Shown: piece by piece, positions 8,534 to 17,167 of the stretch
Numbering within the stretch: the stretch's first letter is position 1
Layout: every line of letters starts with the position of its first letter
The notes under the pieces: generated by a model
Databases searched by the model: none
Told to the model about the DNA's origin: nothing
Seen by the model: only the letters and a program-made list of their open reading frames with translations
Position numbers and translations under genes: made by a program
From: Opitutales bacterium
Lineage (GTDB): Bacteria; Verrucomicrobiota; Verrucomicrobiia; Opitutales; JABSRG01
Length of the DNA: 64,000 nucleotides
Direction of reading: 5' to 3'
NCBI GenBank assembly: GCA_013215165.1
Contig: JABSRG010000006.1
Span: 1-64,000 of the forward strand

Positions 8534-9954
8534 TGATGAATCCTCCAGTCCAATTGGGTGCACCAGCGGCCACTGCTTCGATGCCATCTCCGGGCATTGA
8601 GATGCTGAAGCCGCTGGTCAGGTATGTGTTTCGGTTGATGATGCGGGTGTATTCTAGGAAAATATCATCTGACAGATGAGGTTCGGTGACTCCACTCACT
8701 ACGCTGGAGACACCCGTTGAAAAATCCAGGCGTGTTGCTTGCCCAAACTGCACGGGACTCCGCAATTCATGGACGCGGACATGAGCATAGCGGAGGGTCA
8801 GGATGTCCTTCGGAGAGGGCGTAACGCGTATACTCAAGTTGTGTGATTGCACATTGGAATTAATGAAGACCATCGCCGACTTAGATCCGGTCGCCCATGC
8901 ACTGGGGGAGCCATCGTAGTAGAGGGGGTCGAATCTTTCGAGTTCCGGTGTATCTGGGTCGTCTCCTGTAAATAACTGATAGGCGTAGGAGAGTGTTGGG
9001 CGCCACGGTGCCAGCATGCGCGTGTAGCTTATTTGGGCTTTTCCGCCCCAAGCTCTCACATCGTCCTCATTGTCCCACTGATAAGCTAAGTCGCCAGAAT
9101 GAAAATTCTCCCGACAGTGCTTCGAAGCCATGGGCGTTGCCATAAACATTGACTGAGTTGAGTCCCTCGCGTGCTCCGTTGATAAATTCAGGTGGCCCAA
9201 CGCCCCCCGTCGGAGCTTTCGGATACGGCGCTTCGGATCGAGTGACATGAATGAAGTTGATGCCTAGGTTGTTATTGCCGTCATCCCACCGCACATCGAA
9301 CCCAGCTAATTCATTTTCTGAGTCATTGTCAGACGGTTCATTGGCGTCGATGTAGAATAAAGTGCTGGTGAGCTTTTGCCAGGAGGCCTTGAGAACACCG
9401 GCCATTTCCCATGCCTCGCGTGGACCAAATTTGAGAGCACCTCGAGTGAAGCCATCACTCCCTCCGTTTGTGATGAGCATCCGGTTTCCGATTTTAAGGA
9501 CTTGGGGCCCCAAGGTGGTTTCGATTTCTAGCCCTGAGTCCGTCTTAGCTCTGATTCCTAAGTACCCCTCCTCAAGTGTAGTCCGGCCCGTATCACCCGT
9601 ATCAAATGCATCGGTCCCGGCTGTGTAAGACGCAACGAACGAAAGCTTTCCAAAAAACTGCAGATCATCGCTGTGGGTCGTTTCAAAACTTACCCCGGGT
9701 TCAAGATAGAGCTCCAGCCATTGAGCATCGGCGTCAAAATCAGTGTTATTTGTAGCGTTCGCCGCAAGGTCCCAGAACAAATTTGTTTCAGCGACTGCAT
9801 TGACCCCTGTTTGGATGTGCCCCCGAACTGTCCAATCGGAATGTTCATATAGCTCAATACCCTCATCGGCAGAGACCGAGACTACGATCATGAGCCATCC
9901 GATTAAGGCGCGTGATAGACTATGGATTTTTTGTGATACTCCCACTTCTCTCAA
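8514..9954 (-). pseudogene. Alginate-export-type outer-membrane porin, interrupted by a frameshift
   Basis: The N-terminal frame (9954 down to ~9100) has a signal peptide ending in VSADEG and the strands HIQTGVNAV, QWLELYLEPGVSFE and LGPQVLKIGNRMLITNGGSDG. The last matches the GR-Q-x-LGxGxLI-xxGGSDG block of the alginate-export (AlgE-like) beta-barrel family. The frame breaks near 9095-9110 within CTGTCGGGAGAATTTTC, and the rest (ENFHSGDLAYQWDNED, through LRYAHVRVHE and GFINVVINY) continues in another frame to 8514. One added or two removed bases restore a full barrel of ~480 residues. It is either a recent pseudogene or a sequence error. The downstream serine hydrolase overlaps its end. Confidence 0.75.
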
Positions 9955-10131
9955 ATTAGGAATTCTCGGGTTTAGACTTAACGTGCTTAGCCATCTTTAT
10001 CTTCCGTTCTACGGATAGGAAACAGTATGCTCGATCAGTCAAATAAGGCCGTGCTTAAATCTGAATTTGATCGGCTCGTCATATCTCGATGCATCAGGGG
10101 TGGGCAAAAGTGCACGGAGATGCCATGATTT

Positions 10132-10216
10132 GTAGGGTGATCCCGAGAGCGATCGCCATCGGGTGGGTAACGTTTAGGCCAGGAATCCCGAACGCCTTCG
10201 ATGACTTCACCCTACG
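10132..10216 (+). repeat. REPIN-like repeat, family B copy 1 (diverged)
   Basis: The left arm AGGGTGATCCCGAGAGCGAT and the right arm CTTCGATGACTTCACCCTAC (inverted) match the ends of the better-preserved copies at 14789 and 17842. The interior differs. Confidence 0.55.
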
Positions 10217-10247
10217 CGGCCTGCTTCAGGATATGATGCGTCTCAAC

Positions 10248-11033
10248 TTAACGAGTCCGGTTTGCTTCGTAAACGGGCATATACTTCGAAATAAGTGCGG
10301 TCATGTTTTTGATGCGTGTGTCGTCTGCCGGATGTGTTGAAAGCAACTCGGGTAGGGACGCGCCTCCTTGTGCGCGCATTTTCTCCCAGAAGGTGAGGGC
10401 CGCCTTTGGGTTGTAGCCCGCTAGAGCCATATAGTAGATACCGATTTCGTCGGCCTCGTTCTCATGGACGCGGCTGTAGGGTAAGATAGCCCCGACTGTG
10501 GAACCGATGCCATATGCTGTCATCAGCATGGCCTGTGTATCGTCTTCCATGTCGTCCGTTCCTGCATAGAGTAGGGCACCGAGTCCTGCTGCGATGAGTT
10601 GCTGGGACATACGTTCATTGGAGTGTCGTGCCGTTACGTGAGCGATTTCGTGCCCAATTACTGTCGCGAGCTCAGCGTCGGAATCCACCAGCTCAATGAG
10701 TCCGGTATAGACGCCCACCTTACCTCCAGCCATCGCAAACGCGTTTACCTCGTCGTTATCAAAAACAACAAACTCCCAATCGAAGTCGGGATAGTCATCC
10801 GCTATGGCCAATGAGATGCGCTTGCCGATTCGGTTCACTATAGCCAAGTGCTCCTTATTCTTCGAAATGGGTTCAGTGCGTTTCATGTCGTCGAAGGCTT
10901 GGAGCGACATCGCCACCAGTTGTGATTCTGGCATCAAATTGATCGCAGAGCGACCGGTCTCATTGACGGTGGTGCAACTCACCAGAGTGCAGATCAGAGC
11001 CAGGCTAGTAATATTGCGGGTAAAGCGGGTCAT
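10248..11033 (-). CDS. M48-family metalloprotease lipoprotein
   Basis: Starting at MTRFTRN, the protein of 261 residues has a lipoprotein signal with lipobox LVSC (Cys20), so it is probably anchored to a membrane facing the periplasm. The zinc site is HEIAH at residues 128-132, with the third ligand in ENEADEIG. The surrounding pattern (NAFAMAGGKVGVYTGLI, ELATVIGHEIAHVTARH, LLSTHPADDTRIKNM) is that of BepA/Oma1-like M48B proteases, which degrade misfolded outer-membrane or envelope proteins. The open frame extends upstream to 11249, but only this start gives the signal peptide. It is divergent from the alpha/beta hydrolase at 11130. Confidence 0.88.
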   Translation of the reverse strand: MTRFTRNITSLALICTLVSCTTVNETGRSAINLMPESQLVAMSLQAFDDMKRTEPISKNKEHLAIVNRIGKRISLAIADDYPDFDWEFVVFDNDEVNAFAMAGGKVGVYTGLIELVDSDAELATVIGHEIAHVTARHSNERMSQQLIAAGLGALLYAGTDDMEDDTQAMLMTAYGIGSTVGAILPYSRVHENEADEIGIYYMALAGYNPKAALTFWEKMRAQGGASLPELLSTHPADDTRIKNMTALISKYMPVYEANRTR

Positions 11034-11129
11034 GGGAAAATTTCGATTTTTGACGGAATAGGCCTGTCGACTTAGGCCATCAAGACTGATTTGACTCTTG
11101 CAGACCACGGCGTGTCGCGGAAGTTCTTG

Positions 11130-11888
11130 ATGAGGATGACGCAAATAGTAGCGCTGCATGGTTTCACGGGCTCGGGAGCAGACTTTGATGCGACCTGCTC
11201 TCTGCTTCGGGAGTATATCGAATGGCATGCGCCGGATCTGCCCGGGCATGGCAAAAATGCTGACCTGCGAGACTGCAATTTGGCAAAAACACTGGACTTA
11301 CTCACAGTATATTTGGAAGAGCGAAAGCTTCATCGTCCTGCACTGCTGGGCTACTCCATGGGGGGCCGTATTGCGTTGCATTGGGCGCTGCGTAAACCTG
11401 AATTATTCAGCAAACTCATTCTCGTCAGCGCGAGTCCAGGGCTCGCTTCCGAGAAGGATCGGCATCAACGGCGGATCGCAGACGCCTGTTGGATTCAGAA
11501 GCTTAGAGAGGAGCCGCGCGATGCCTGGATCCGCTCCTGGACTAGTCAAAACGTCCTAAAAACCCAACAACATGCGCCCACGGAAGTCCTGGCCCCTATC
11601 CGTCAGCGGCAGATTCAGGCAGATGCTGAGGGTTGGATTGCAGCGATGGAGGGCCTGGGTAACGGGGTGCTTCCTTCACTTTGGGATGTGCTTGCCCAGA
11701 TGCCATTGCACGTCGATCTAGTTGCGGGCGCATCTGATGAAAAATTCAAAAGCATCAATACCGAAATGGCGAAGTTGCTCCCAAGTTATTCACAAACAGT
11801 GATTCCGGACTGTGGCCATTCTCCGCACATAGAAAATCCGGAACGATTTGCGACGACACTGAGGGAGTGTATCGAACGCAGCGCTTAA
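11130..11888 (+). CDS. Alpha/beta hydrolase, MenH-like
   Basis: It begins MRMTQIVALHGFTGSGADF, the usual opening of MenH-like hydrolases. The nucleophile is the Ser of GYSMGG, the acid is probably the Asp of VAGASDEKF, and the His is in DCGHSPHIENPE. MenH makes SHCHC in menaquinone synthesis, but none of the other men genes is seen here. The next gene is a dipeptide epimerase rather than MenC, so another hydrolytic role is possible. It sits 5' of the epimerase gene on the same strand and probably heads that operon. An upstream start at 11091 is possible. Confidence 0.7.
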   Translation: MRMTQIVALHGFTGSGADFDATCSLLREYIEWHAPDLPGHGKNADLRDCNLAKTLDLLTVYLEERKLHRPALLGYSMGGRIALHWALRKPELFSKLILVSASPGLASEKDRHQRRIADACWIQKLREEPRDAWIRSWTSQNVLKTQQHAPTEVLAPIRQRQIQADAEGWIAAMEGLGNGVLPSLWDVLAQMPLHVDLVAGASDEKFKSINTEMAKLLPSYSQTVIPDCGHSPHIENPERFATTLRECIERSA

Positions 11889-11944
11889 ACGGACGCTATT
11901 GCATTTCTTTCGCTTTCTGGCCCCTGGCCTGCACTGGAGAGCCG

Positions 11945-13033
11945 ATGCGGCTTTCTTGGAAAATCTTTGATCTCGAAATGCGGGATCCATGGTCGATCGC
12001 CAGTCGACAAGGGGAGGGGGGCAAAGGACTAGATGTCACTCGAACTGTCTTTGTGCGTCTTCAGGACGCTCAAGGAAATATCGGCATCGGTGAGGCTTCG
12101 CCGGTTCCCTATTATGGAGAAAGCCCAGAGTCTATGGTGGCCATTTTCGCGAGACTCAAGACGGGTGATTGGGAGTTCGCTGATTGGGAGGTTATAGAGC
12201 GAGAATTAGAAAAAATTGATGGCCATTATGCAGCCAAATGTGCTTTGAACACTGCGTTACTCGACGGTGCGGCGCGTGCAGGCTCGAAGCCTCTAGATCA
12301 ATATCTGAATCTGGCCCGTGCCGCGTCTGATTTAACTTCTTCCTTCACTATCGGTCTGGCTGAACCCGAGGTCATTGAGAGAAAGGTCCGCGATGCAGAT
12401 GCTTATCCCCTCCTCAAACTCAAGGTGGGTCTCGAAACCGATTTCCAAAATCTTCAAGCCTTGCGAGCCGCAGCTCCCACTAAGCCCTTGCGGGTGGACG
12501 CAAACGAGGCCTGGAAAACGCGTGATGTCGCTCTTGCGAAAATCGAGGCCTTGGCGATTGACCCAAACATCCTCTGTGTCGAGCAACCAATGCCACGGAG
12601 TGCTTCCCCAGAAGACTGGATTTGGTTGCGTGAGCGCAGTCCGTTACCGCTCATGGCGGACGAGTCCTATCGCCAAGCGGGCGACATCGACCAAGTCCTG
12701 GGTGGTTTCGATTGGGTCAATGTCAAGCTCGTCAAAGCCGGAGGTCCTCATCAGGCCAAATTGGCCTTAGAAGAGGCTCGGGCCGCTGGGCTGAAGACGA
12801 TGATGGGTTGTATGATCGAGTCGAGTTGGCTGATTTCAGCTGGGGTACGTCTTGCCGCACTTGCGGACGATCTAGACTTGGACGGCGCAGCCTTGGTTGG
12901 CAATGACCCTTTCCGTGGGGCTGCCATTCCCCATGGTATACTGGATACGGAATCATTAACTCACACTCCGGGCATCGGTGCGCAGCCCACCTCTCCAGGT
13001 TTTCTCGAAACAGGTTGGCATTATTGCGGCTGA
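11945..13033 (+). CDS. Dipeptide epimerase (L-Ala-D/L-Glu epimerase type), enolase superfamily
   Basis: The chosen start gives MRLSWKIFDLEMRDPWSIAS; a frame extension back to 11867 would overlap the previous gene and adds unrelated residues. Enolase-superfamily markers appear in order: KLKVG with the catalytic Lys pair, VDANEAW and VEQPM metal ligands, ADES, NVKLVKAGG with the second Lys, and GCMIESS plus DLDGAALV near the end. GCM-x-ESS and the late D-x-D are typical of muropeptide epimerases rather than o-succinylbenzoate synthase. The following gene is an MpaA-like amidase, the same pairing as ycjG-mpaA in E. coli, supporting a role in murein peptide recycling. Confidence 0.85.
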   Translation: MRLSWKIFDLEMRDPWSIASRQGEGGKGLDVTRTVFVRLQDAQGNIGIGEASPVPYYGESPESMVAIFARLKTGDWEFADWEVIERELEKIDGHYAAKCALNTALLDGAARAGSKPLDQYLNLARAASDLTSSFTIGLAEPEVIERKVRDADAYPLLKLKVGLETDFQNLQALRAAAPTKPLRVDANEAWKTRDVALAKIEALAIDPNILCVEQPMPRSASPEDWIWLRERSPLPLMADESYRQAGDIDQVLGGFDWVNVKLVKAGGPHQAKLALEEARAAGLKTMMGCMIESSWLISAGVRLAALADDLDLDGAALVGNDPFRGAAIPHGILDTESLTHTPGIGAQPTSPGFLETGWHYCG

Positions 13034-13773
13034 CCTCGTCTGAGTTGAAATCCCACCTACTACCTATCGAAGAACGTGGCCGCGTTCGTACGGAGCCGAA
13101 ACGGTATGGCACCTCGGTGCGTGGATTGCCTCTTGAGGTGTGGATGCCGAATTCTGACGCGTGCGATATTCTCTTATTTGCTGCAATTCATGGTGAAGAA
13201 CCTGAGACGACTGCCCTGCTTTCCAAAGCGTTACGCTCGCTGGCACAGCCATCAGAACGTTGTGCCGTGGTGCTTAACGCTAACCCGGATGGCGTTCTTT
13301 TGGGAACACGCGGGAATGCACGCGGAGTCGAGCTCAACCGGAATTTTCCCAGCGAGAGTTGGCAGTCAGATCCTGTGAAAACCCGTTGGTCTCCACGGGG
13401 CGAGCGCGTAGCCTTCTCGACAGGCGAACAGGCGGGATCAGAACCCGAAACACAGAGCCTCATCAACCTCATACTTCGCCTCCGGCCCCGCGTGGTCATC
13501 GCCCTACACAGTCCTCTCGGCTGCATCGATGACCCGGCTATGAGCCCGCTCGGGCATTGGTTGTCGGAACGCACTGGTCTCCCGCTCGTTCCCGATATTG
13601 GGTATCCCACGCCCGGTTCATTTGGGACCTGGGCGCGCGAACATGATGTCCATGCTATCACCTATGAATTTCCAGGGCAGTCAGTCTCGGCGCTCCAGCA
13701 TGTGCACTTACCGATATTTATCGATCTGCTGTTTCACGGTCTCGATGTCCTAAAAGATCGACGGCGCGCATGA
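13015..13773 (+). CDS. mpaA: Murein peptide amidase A-like M14 carboxypeptidase
   Basis: A TTG start overlaps the epimerase end by 19 bases. Zinc ligands fit the M14 pattern: H59-G-E-E62 in AAIHGEEPET, H165 in VIALHSPLG, and the catalytic Glu218 in ITYEFPG. RGVELNRNFPS is the substrate-carboxylate Arg/Asn block. At 252 residues it matches E. coli MpaA, which splits the gamma-D-Glu-meso-diaminopimelate bond of free murein peptides and leaves L-Ala-D-Glu for the epimerase encoded just upstream. It has no signal peptide, so it acts in the cytosol. The final ATGA overlaps the next gene's start. Confidence 0.85.
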   Translation: MALLRLTSSELKSHLLPIEERGRVRTEPKRYGTSVRGLPLEVWMPNSDACDILLFAAIHGEEPETTALLSKALRSLAQPSERCAVVLNANPDGVLLGTRGNARGVELNRNFPSESWQSDPVKTRWSPRGERVAFSTGEQAGSEPETQSLINLILRLRPRVVIALHSPLGCIDDPAMSPLGHWLSERTGLPLVPDIGYPTPGSFGTWAREHDVHAITYEFPGQSVSALQHVHLPIFIDLLFHGLDVLKDRRRA

Positions 13774-14729
13774 TCCGACTCAAAGGCACTGGCTATCTGG
13801 GGCTGCAACATCACTCGAGCTACCAAAAAGCGGTCACTCAGGGCATGAGCCTGTTTGGGGTGAATAATCCTCAAAGTCGCAATAACCCGGGAGACTTTGC
13901 GCCTCTTGAAGCAGTTGAAGCGTCCTTGGTTGAAGACTGGAAAACTGACTGGGCTCGACTGCTGCCTAATGGATTTCTTGCGGGACTTGTGATGCGCGAT
14001 ATCGCCGATAAATCAGGTTGTTCCGTCTATGTCGATCCGCGCGGTCATCGATGTTATTCAAGGAACTCAGATGAGTTGCGACCTGAGCCCATGGGCGATT
14101 ACTTTTTCCTAGTCGACGCAGCCGATCCGATGTCGGGTCACGCTCATTGGTTAACGGATCCAAACATGAATCAGGATCTCCGCGGGGCGGCATGGGTTGC
14201 CGTTGATATGTCACATGCTTTTGGGCTTTGGGAACCAGAAGTGTTTTGGAAACATTGGCCCATACCCTTGGAACGCACCTTTCTTTTTGGATCGCTGGGC
14301 AAAGCAACAGCGTTTCCGGCTGGATTTATTTTGGGGCCGAAGGGCTGGGAGCACCTGTTGACCCGGCATCCTGCATTCACCACCGCAGCGCCTCCGGCCA
14401 ATGCCCACGCGCATGCTTATTTGGAAACTGCTCAATTGAAGGCCGAACTGCGCACCAGGTTGTGGCGCCATTGGGATACATTTGTCCAGAAATTGAGTTG
14501 GCCTTTACCCCGACCGCGCGCGCCCGTGGTGGACCTAGCTCTCGACTCAGAAGCTCACAGGCGGCTCATCGCCTCGGGAATCGAAATAGGCGCCTTGGCC
14601 TACCCGGACGCTTTAGGACCCCGACGCTATCGCGCAGCCTTCGATGCTAGCCTATCATCAGGTCAGTGGGACAAGATCGCCCAAGAATTTGGGAGCCTTA
14701 ACATCAAGCCTCATCTACCAGAATACTAA
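13770..14729 (+). CDS. PLP-dependent transferase of the aminotransferase I/II (AONS-like) fold
   Basis: The opening GTGYLGLQHH resembles the NDYLGL start of 8-amino-7-oxononanoate synthase-like enzymes. AVDMSHAFG (residues 144-152) corresponds to the VDEAHA cofactor loop, and FGSLGKATAFPAG places the Schiff-base lysine at K178. At 319 residues it is ~70 shorter than AONS and lacks part of the large domain. It is translationally coupled (4-base overlap) to the murein peptide amidase, so it may act on an amino acid released from murein peptides. The reaction cannot be named from the sequence. Confidence 0.7.
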   Translation: MIRLKGTGYLGLQHHSSYQKAVTQGMSLFGVNNPQSRNNPGDFAPLEAVEASLVEDWKTDWARLLPNGFLAGLVMRDIADKSGCSVYVDPRGHRCYSRNSDELRPEPMGDYFFLVDAADPMSGHAHWLTDPNMNQDLRGAAWVAVDMSHAFGLWEPEVFWKHWPIPLERTFLFGSLGKATAFPAGFILGPKGWEHLLTRHPAFTTAAPPANAHAHAYLETAQLKAELRTRLWRHWDTFVQKLSWPLPRPRAPVVDLALDSEAHRRLIASGIEIGALAYPDALGPRRYRAAFDASLSSGQWDKIAQEFGSLNIKPHLPEY

Positions 14730-14788
14730 AGCTTACCATACTTCCTAGGAACGCCGAGTGGGTATGACCAGAAGTGCCGGGTATATTT

Positions 14789-14891
14789 GTGTTTAGTAGG
14801 GTGATCGCGAGAGCGATTGCCTTCGTGCGGATCAAAGCTCAAGTCAAGCAATGGCTGTCGCCATCACTCTACGCTTCCAATCTGAACTCAA
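14789..14891 (+). repeat. REPIN-like repeat, family B copy 2
   Basis: A 103-base unit with two inverted REP hairpins. The left is GTGATCGCGAGAGCGATTGC; the right, read on the minus strand, is GTGATGGCGACAGCCATTGC. It is almost identical to the inverted copy at 17842-17944. Confidence 0.85.
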
Positions 14892-14966
14892 AATCACGTT
14901 TCCGTAGATCGGCTCATATCAGACAAAATAAGAAAAAATAGCAAAATAAGGGACGTAACAAAATAA

Positions 14967-14996
14967 GGGACGGGAATAAAAAAATAGACATCTCCC
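14967..14996 (+). repeat. Solitary RAYT-upstream signature
   Basis: GGGACGGGAAT, an A-rich run and TAGACATCTCCC closely match the sequence just upstream of the RAYT at 3359, but no transposase follows. It is probably a relic of a lost copy. Confidence 0.5.
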
Positions 14997-15118
14997 AAAA
15001 TAGGTATTGCGGAAGAGATGGATTGCCTTGTGAGCCAGAGACATCACACGCCGAAGTATCTGAAGGGCGACGGATTCGGGGATTTGACGTGTTTCAATAA
15101 TTTTCAAAGTTAGTTTTG

Positions 15119-16321
15119 ATGCCCGTTTCAACTGTCCGCAATTTTTTGAAGTCTCGACGCTGTATATCTGTCACATACGTGCTTAGCGCGCTTGTTACAT
15201 GGGGGCAGAACCCCCTGGAAGATCGAGATTTGCTCAGTCAGCCCGAGATTCGAGAAGTCTTTGATGCGCTGGAGCGCTATCAGCCACAGATTGTTTTCAG
15301 CCGGATTTCTAGAGATGACGCTGGGTCGGTGATTGGCATAGAGACCCACACATTTAATGTAGACCCCACGCGTTATTTCTATCCGGCAAGCACCGTTAAA
15401 CTTCCGGCAGCGATTATTGCCCTGGAAAGGCTGGAGTCTGATCCAAAACTTAATGGAGTCGAAGCGACCACGCGATACCGGATGTTTGGCGAGGATTTAG
15501 AAATTGCCTACCCGAACCCAGAGCAGCGGGAAAGCAGCCTGCTTCGCGATATCGAGCGCGTGGCAGTTGCGAGTGACAATATGGCCTTCAATCGCCTTTT
15601 TGATTTTGTCGGTCCTGATGTGATCGAGGCGAGGCTATTGCAGGGAGAGCGTCCTCCCCAGCTGAGTCATCGCCTAGCGATTTCCCTGCCTTCTAAGCTC
15701 CAGCGTAGTTTGATGGGTTTTGAGTTTGAGGCGGGCGTCGGCAGCTTAGAGCCGCGTCAATTGGGGCCGGATACATTCGCACCCGAGGAGGCGTTGGGAA
15801 TTGGTTACCGTTCACGTGGTGAACTTATACCTTCTCCATTTGCCGTGCATCGGCGTAATTTTATCAGCTTAGAGGCTCTGCATGATGCCTTGTTGGGTTT
15901 GGTGATCGAAGACGGTGAGGCGTTTGGCCTGAGCAGCTACAAATTGTCATCTGAGCACCGAAGTCTGCTCATTGAGCTCTTCTCGCGTCTGCCCCGGAAC
16001 AGCCCGGAGTATGCTTCAGAGAACCTACCGGATAATTATGTTAAATATCTCATTTATGGTGACCAGCCTGAGGCTGTCATTCCCGATTCACTGACGATCA
16101 TAAACAAAATAGGACAAGCTTATGGCTTCCTCAGCGACGTGGCGTATGTTTCGGATGCGGAGAGCGGGGTGGCGTTCGCCTTATCTGCGGTGGTATATGT
16201 GAACGCTAATGAGATTTTTAATGATAATGTCTATGAGTACGATACGATCGGCCTGCCATTCCTTGGAGCACTCGGGCGCGCAGTGTTGCGCTTTGAGCAG
16301 GGTCTTGCTTCCGGAAAGTAA
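15119..16321 (+). CDS. Class A beta-lactamase-like serine hydrolase
   Basis: The 400-residue protein has the S-x-x-K motif S91-TV-K94 in YPASTVKLP, the SDN motif at 152-154 (VASDNMAFNRL), and NKIGQAYG in place of the usual K-T/S-G. The N terminus is basic with a moderately hydrophobic run (VTYVLSALVTWG), consistent with export. These marks fit the penicillin-binding/class A serine hydrolase fold, but the altered KTG and an insert between the motifs argue against a true beta-lactamase. Location after the murein-peptide cluster, on the same strand but ~390 bases away, suggests a peptidoglycan substrate. Confidence 0.75.
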   Translation: MPVSTVRNFLKSRRCISVTYVLSALVTWGQNPLEDRDLLSQPEIREVFDALERYQPQIVFSRISRDDAGSVIGIETHTFNVDPTRYFYPASTVKLPAAIIALERLESDPKLNGVEATTRYRMFGEDLEIAYPNPEQRESSLLRDIERVAVASDNMAFNRLFDFVGPDVIEARLLQGERPPQLSHRLAISLPSKLQRSLMGFEFEAGVGSLEPRQLGPDTFAPEEALGIGYRSRGELIPSPFAVHRRNFISLEALHDALLGLVIEDGEAFGLSSYKLSSEHRSLLIELFSRLPRNSPEYASENLPDNYVKYLIYGDQPEAVIPDSLTIINKIGQAYGFLSDVAYVSDAESGVAFALSAVVYVNANEIFNDNVYEYDTIGLPFLGALGRAVLRFEQGLASGK

Positions 16322-16609
16322 GGCGAGTTTTCGATTATAGCGTGCGGCATTTTGGGTTTTATCGGTGGGCTTTTTTGCAATCTTAGGCGCTCGTTTGATC
16401 GTGGCGAGACAGCTGGGCGCCTCTACCGGCGAAGCCAGTTTTTCTCCGGATTAAATTCGGGTTAAAACTGGTGGATAGCATCTTTGAAAACAAGCCCAGC
16501 GGTGACGAAGCACCGCGCTCCAGACAGCCCGGTAATTGGAGGGGCACGCTTCGTCGTGACCCGTTGCCAAAGCGTCTCCGTTTGTTTTTTGATCGGCCTT
16601 AATAAATTA
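16322..16609. other. Intergenic region with REPIN-like family C
   Basis: Apart from the repeat at 16498-16566 no gene or clear terminator is seen. The genes on both sides converge here. Confidence 0.5.
16498..16566 (+). repeat. REPIN-like repeat, family C copy 1
   Basis: The left arm AGCGGTGACGAAGCACCGCG continues into CTCCAG. The right arm, inverted, reads CGGGTCACGACGAAGCGTG then CCCCTCCA. The arms are related palindromes in inverted orientation. Confidence 0.7.
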
Positions 16610-17167
16610 CTATCGATTTGGTCTCTCGAATGGAATGTGGCCGCTGATGGTCGGCTGTCTGTCGACTGTTTCAAATCCACATCTTCGAATGACCGCCTGG
16701 GAGCGTTTGTTATTGGGATGAATATCGGCGAATAACAGTTTGAATCCGGCCTGATCCGCGAGTGGCAGAATAGCGCGCACTGCGTTGCTCATTATGCCCC
16801 GGTGATCGGCACTTGCCCAGTAGCCTATCTCTGCCCGTCTCAAATCTGCACTCTTGATGTCTAATGCTGCCGCGATGGATTTTTCAGAATTAGTCACTAC
16901 GTAGACAAAGTGCGTGCTGTTTTGCCACCCGTCGGCTCCCCATTGGATCCACTCCCGAGCCATCGTCTGAGGATAAGGGACTCCGTTGCATAAGGATCTA
17001 AAACACCACTCATACACGAGATCTTCGTTACAAATTGCGGCGATTTGCTTAAGATTCCCATGACAAGGCTCCAGTCTATAAATCGGCTGCAAGAGGTAGT
17101 TCGCCCCTGTGATTGCATTCTCTATGACGAACGTCCTATCGAGATAGTCGTTGATGCACCTATTCAT
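16610..17167 (-). CDS. GNAT-family N-acetyltransferase (RimJ/RimL-like)
   Basis: The 185-residue protein shows the GNAT order: YRLEPCHGNLKQIAAIC near the start, a central strand FVYVVTNSEKSIAAALDI, AEIGYWASADHRGIMSNAVRAI (the acetyl-CoA-binding strand and helix) and LLFADIHPNNKRSQAVIRRCGF, the late NxxS-x2-V-x2-x-GF motif. This is the Acetyltransf_3 subgroup that acetylates ribosomal proteins or small amines. The substrate is unknown. It overlaps the HD-domain gene end by 8 bases, so the two are translationally coupled. Confidence 0.82.
   Translation of the reverse strand: MNRCINDYLDRTFVIENAITGANYLLQPIYRLEPCHGNLKQIAAICNEDLVYEWCFRSLCNGVPYPQTMAREWIQWGADGWQNSTHFVYVVTNSEKSIAAALDIKSADLRRAEIGYWASADHRGIMSNAVRAILPLADQAGFKLLFADIHPNNKRSQAVIRRCGFETVDRQPTISGHIPFERPNR

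Larger units (their letters stand above)
14730..15118. other. Intergenic region with repeat relics
   Basis: It holds a fragment of family A (GGAACGCCGAG near 14749), the full family B repeat, a solitary RAYT-upstream signature at 14967, and ~120 bases with no recognised content. A minus-strand frame at 14919-15131 runs through the repeat and is not considered a gene. Confidence 0.6.

Noticed and set aside
11945-13033. MenC (o-succinylbenzoate synthase) next to the MenH-like gene
   Set aside because: GCM-x-ESS and the late D-x-D, plus the following mpaA-like gene, favour a muropeptide epimerase.
14919-15131. Minus-strand frame of 70 codons
   Set aside because: It runs across a RAYT signature and A-rich sequence; no protein features.
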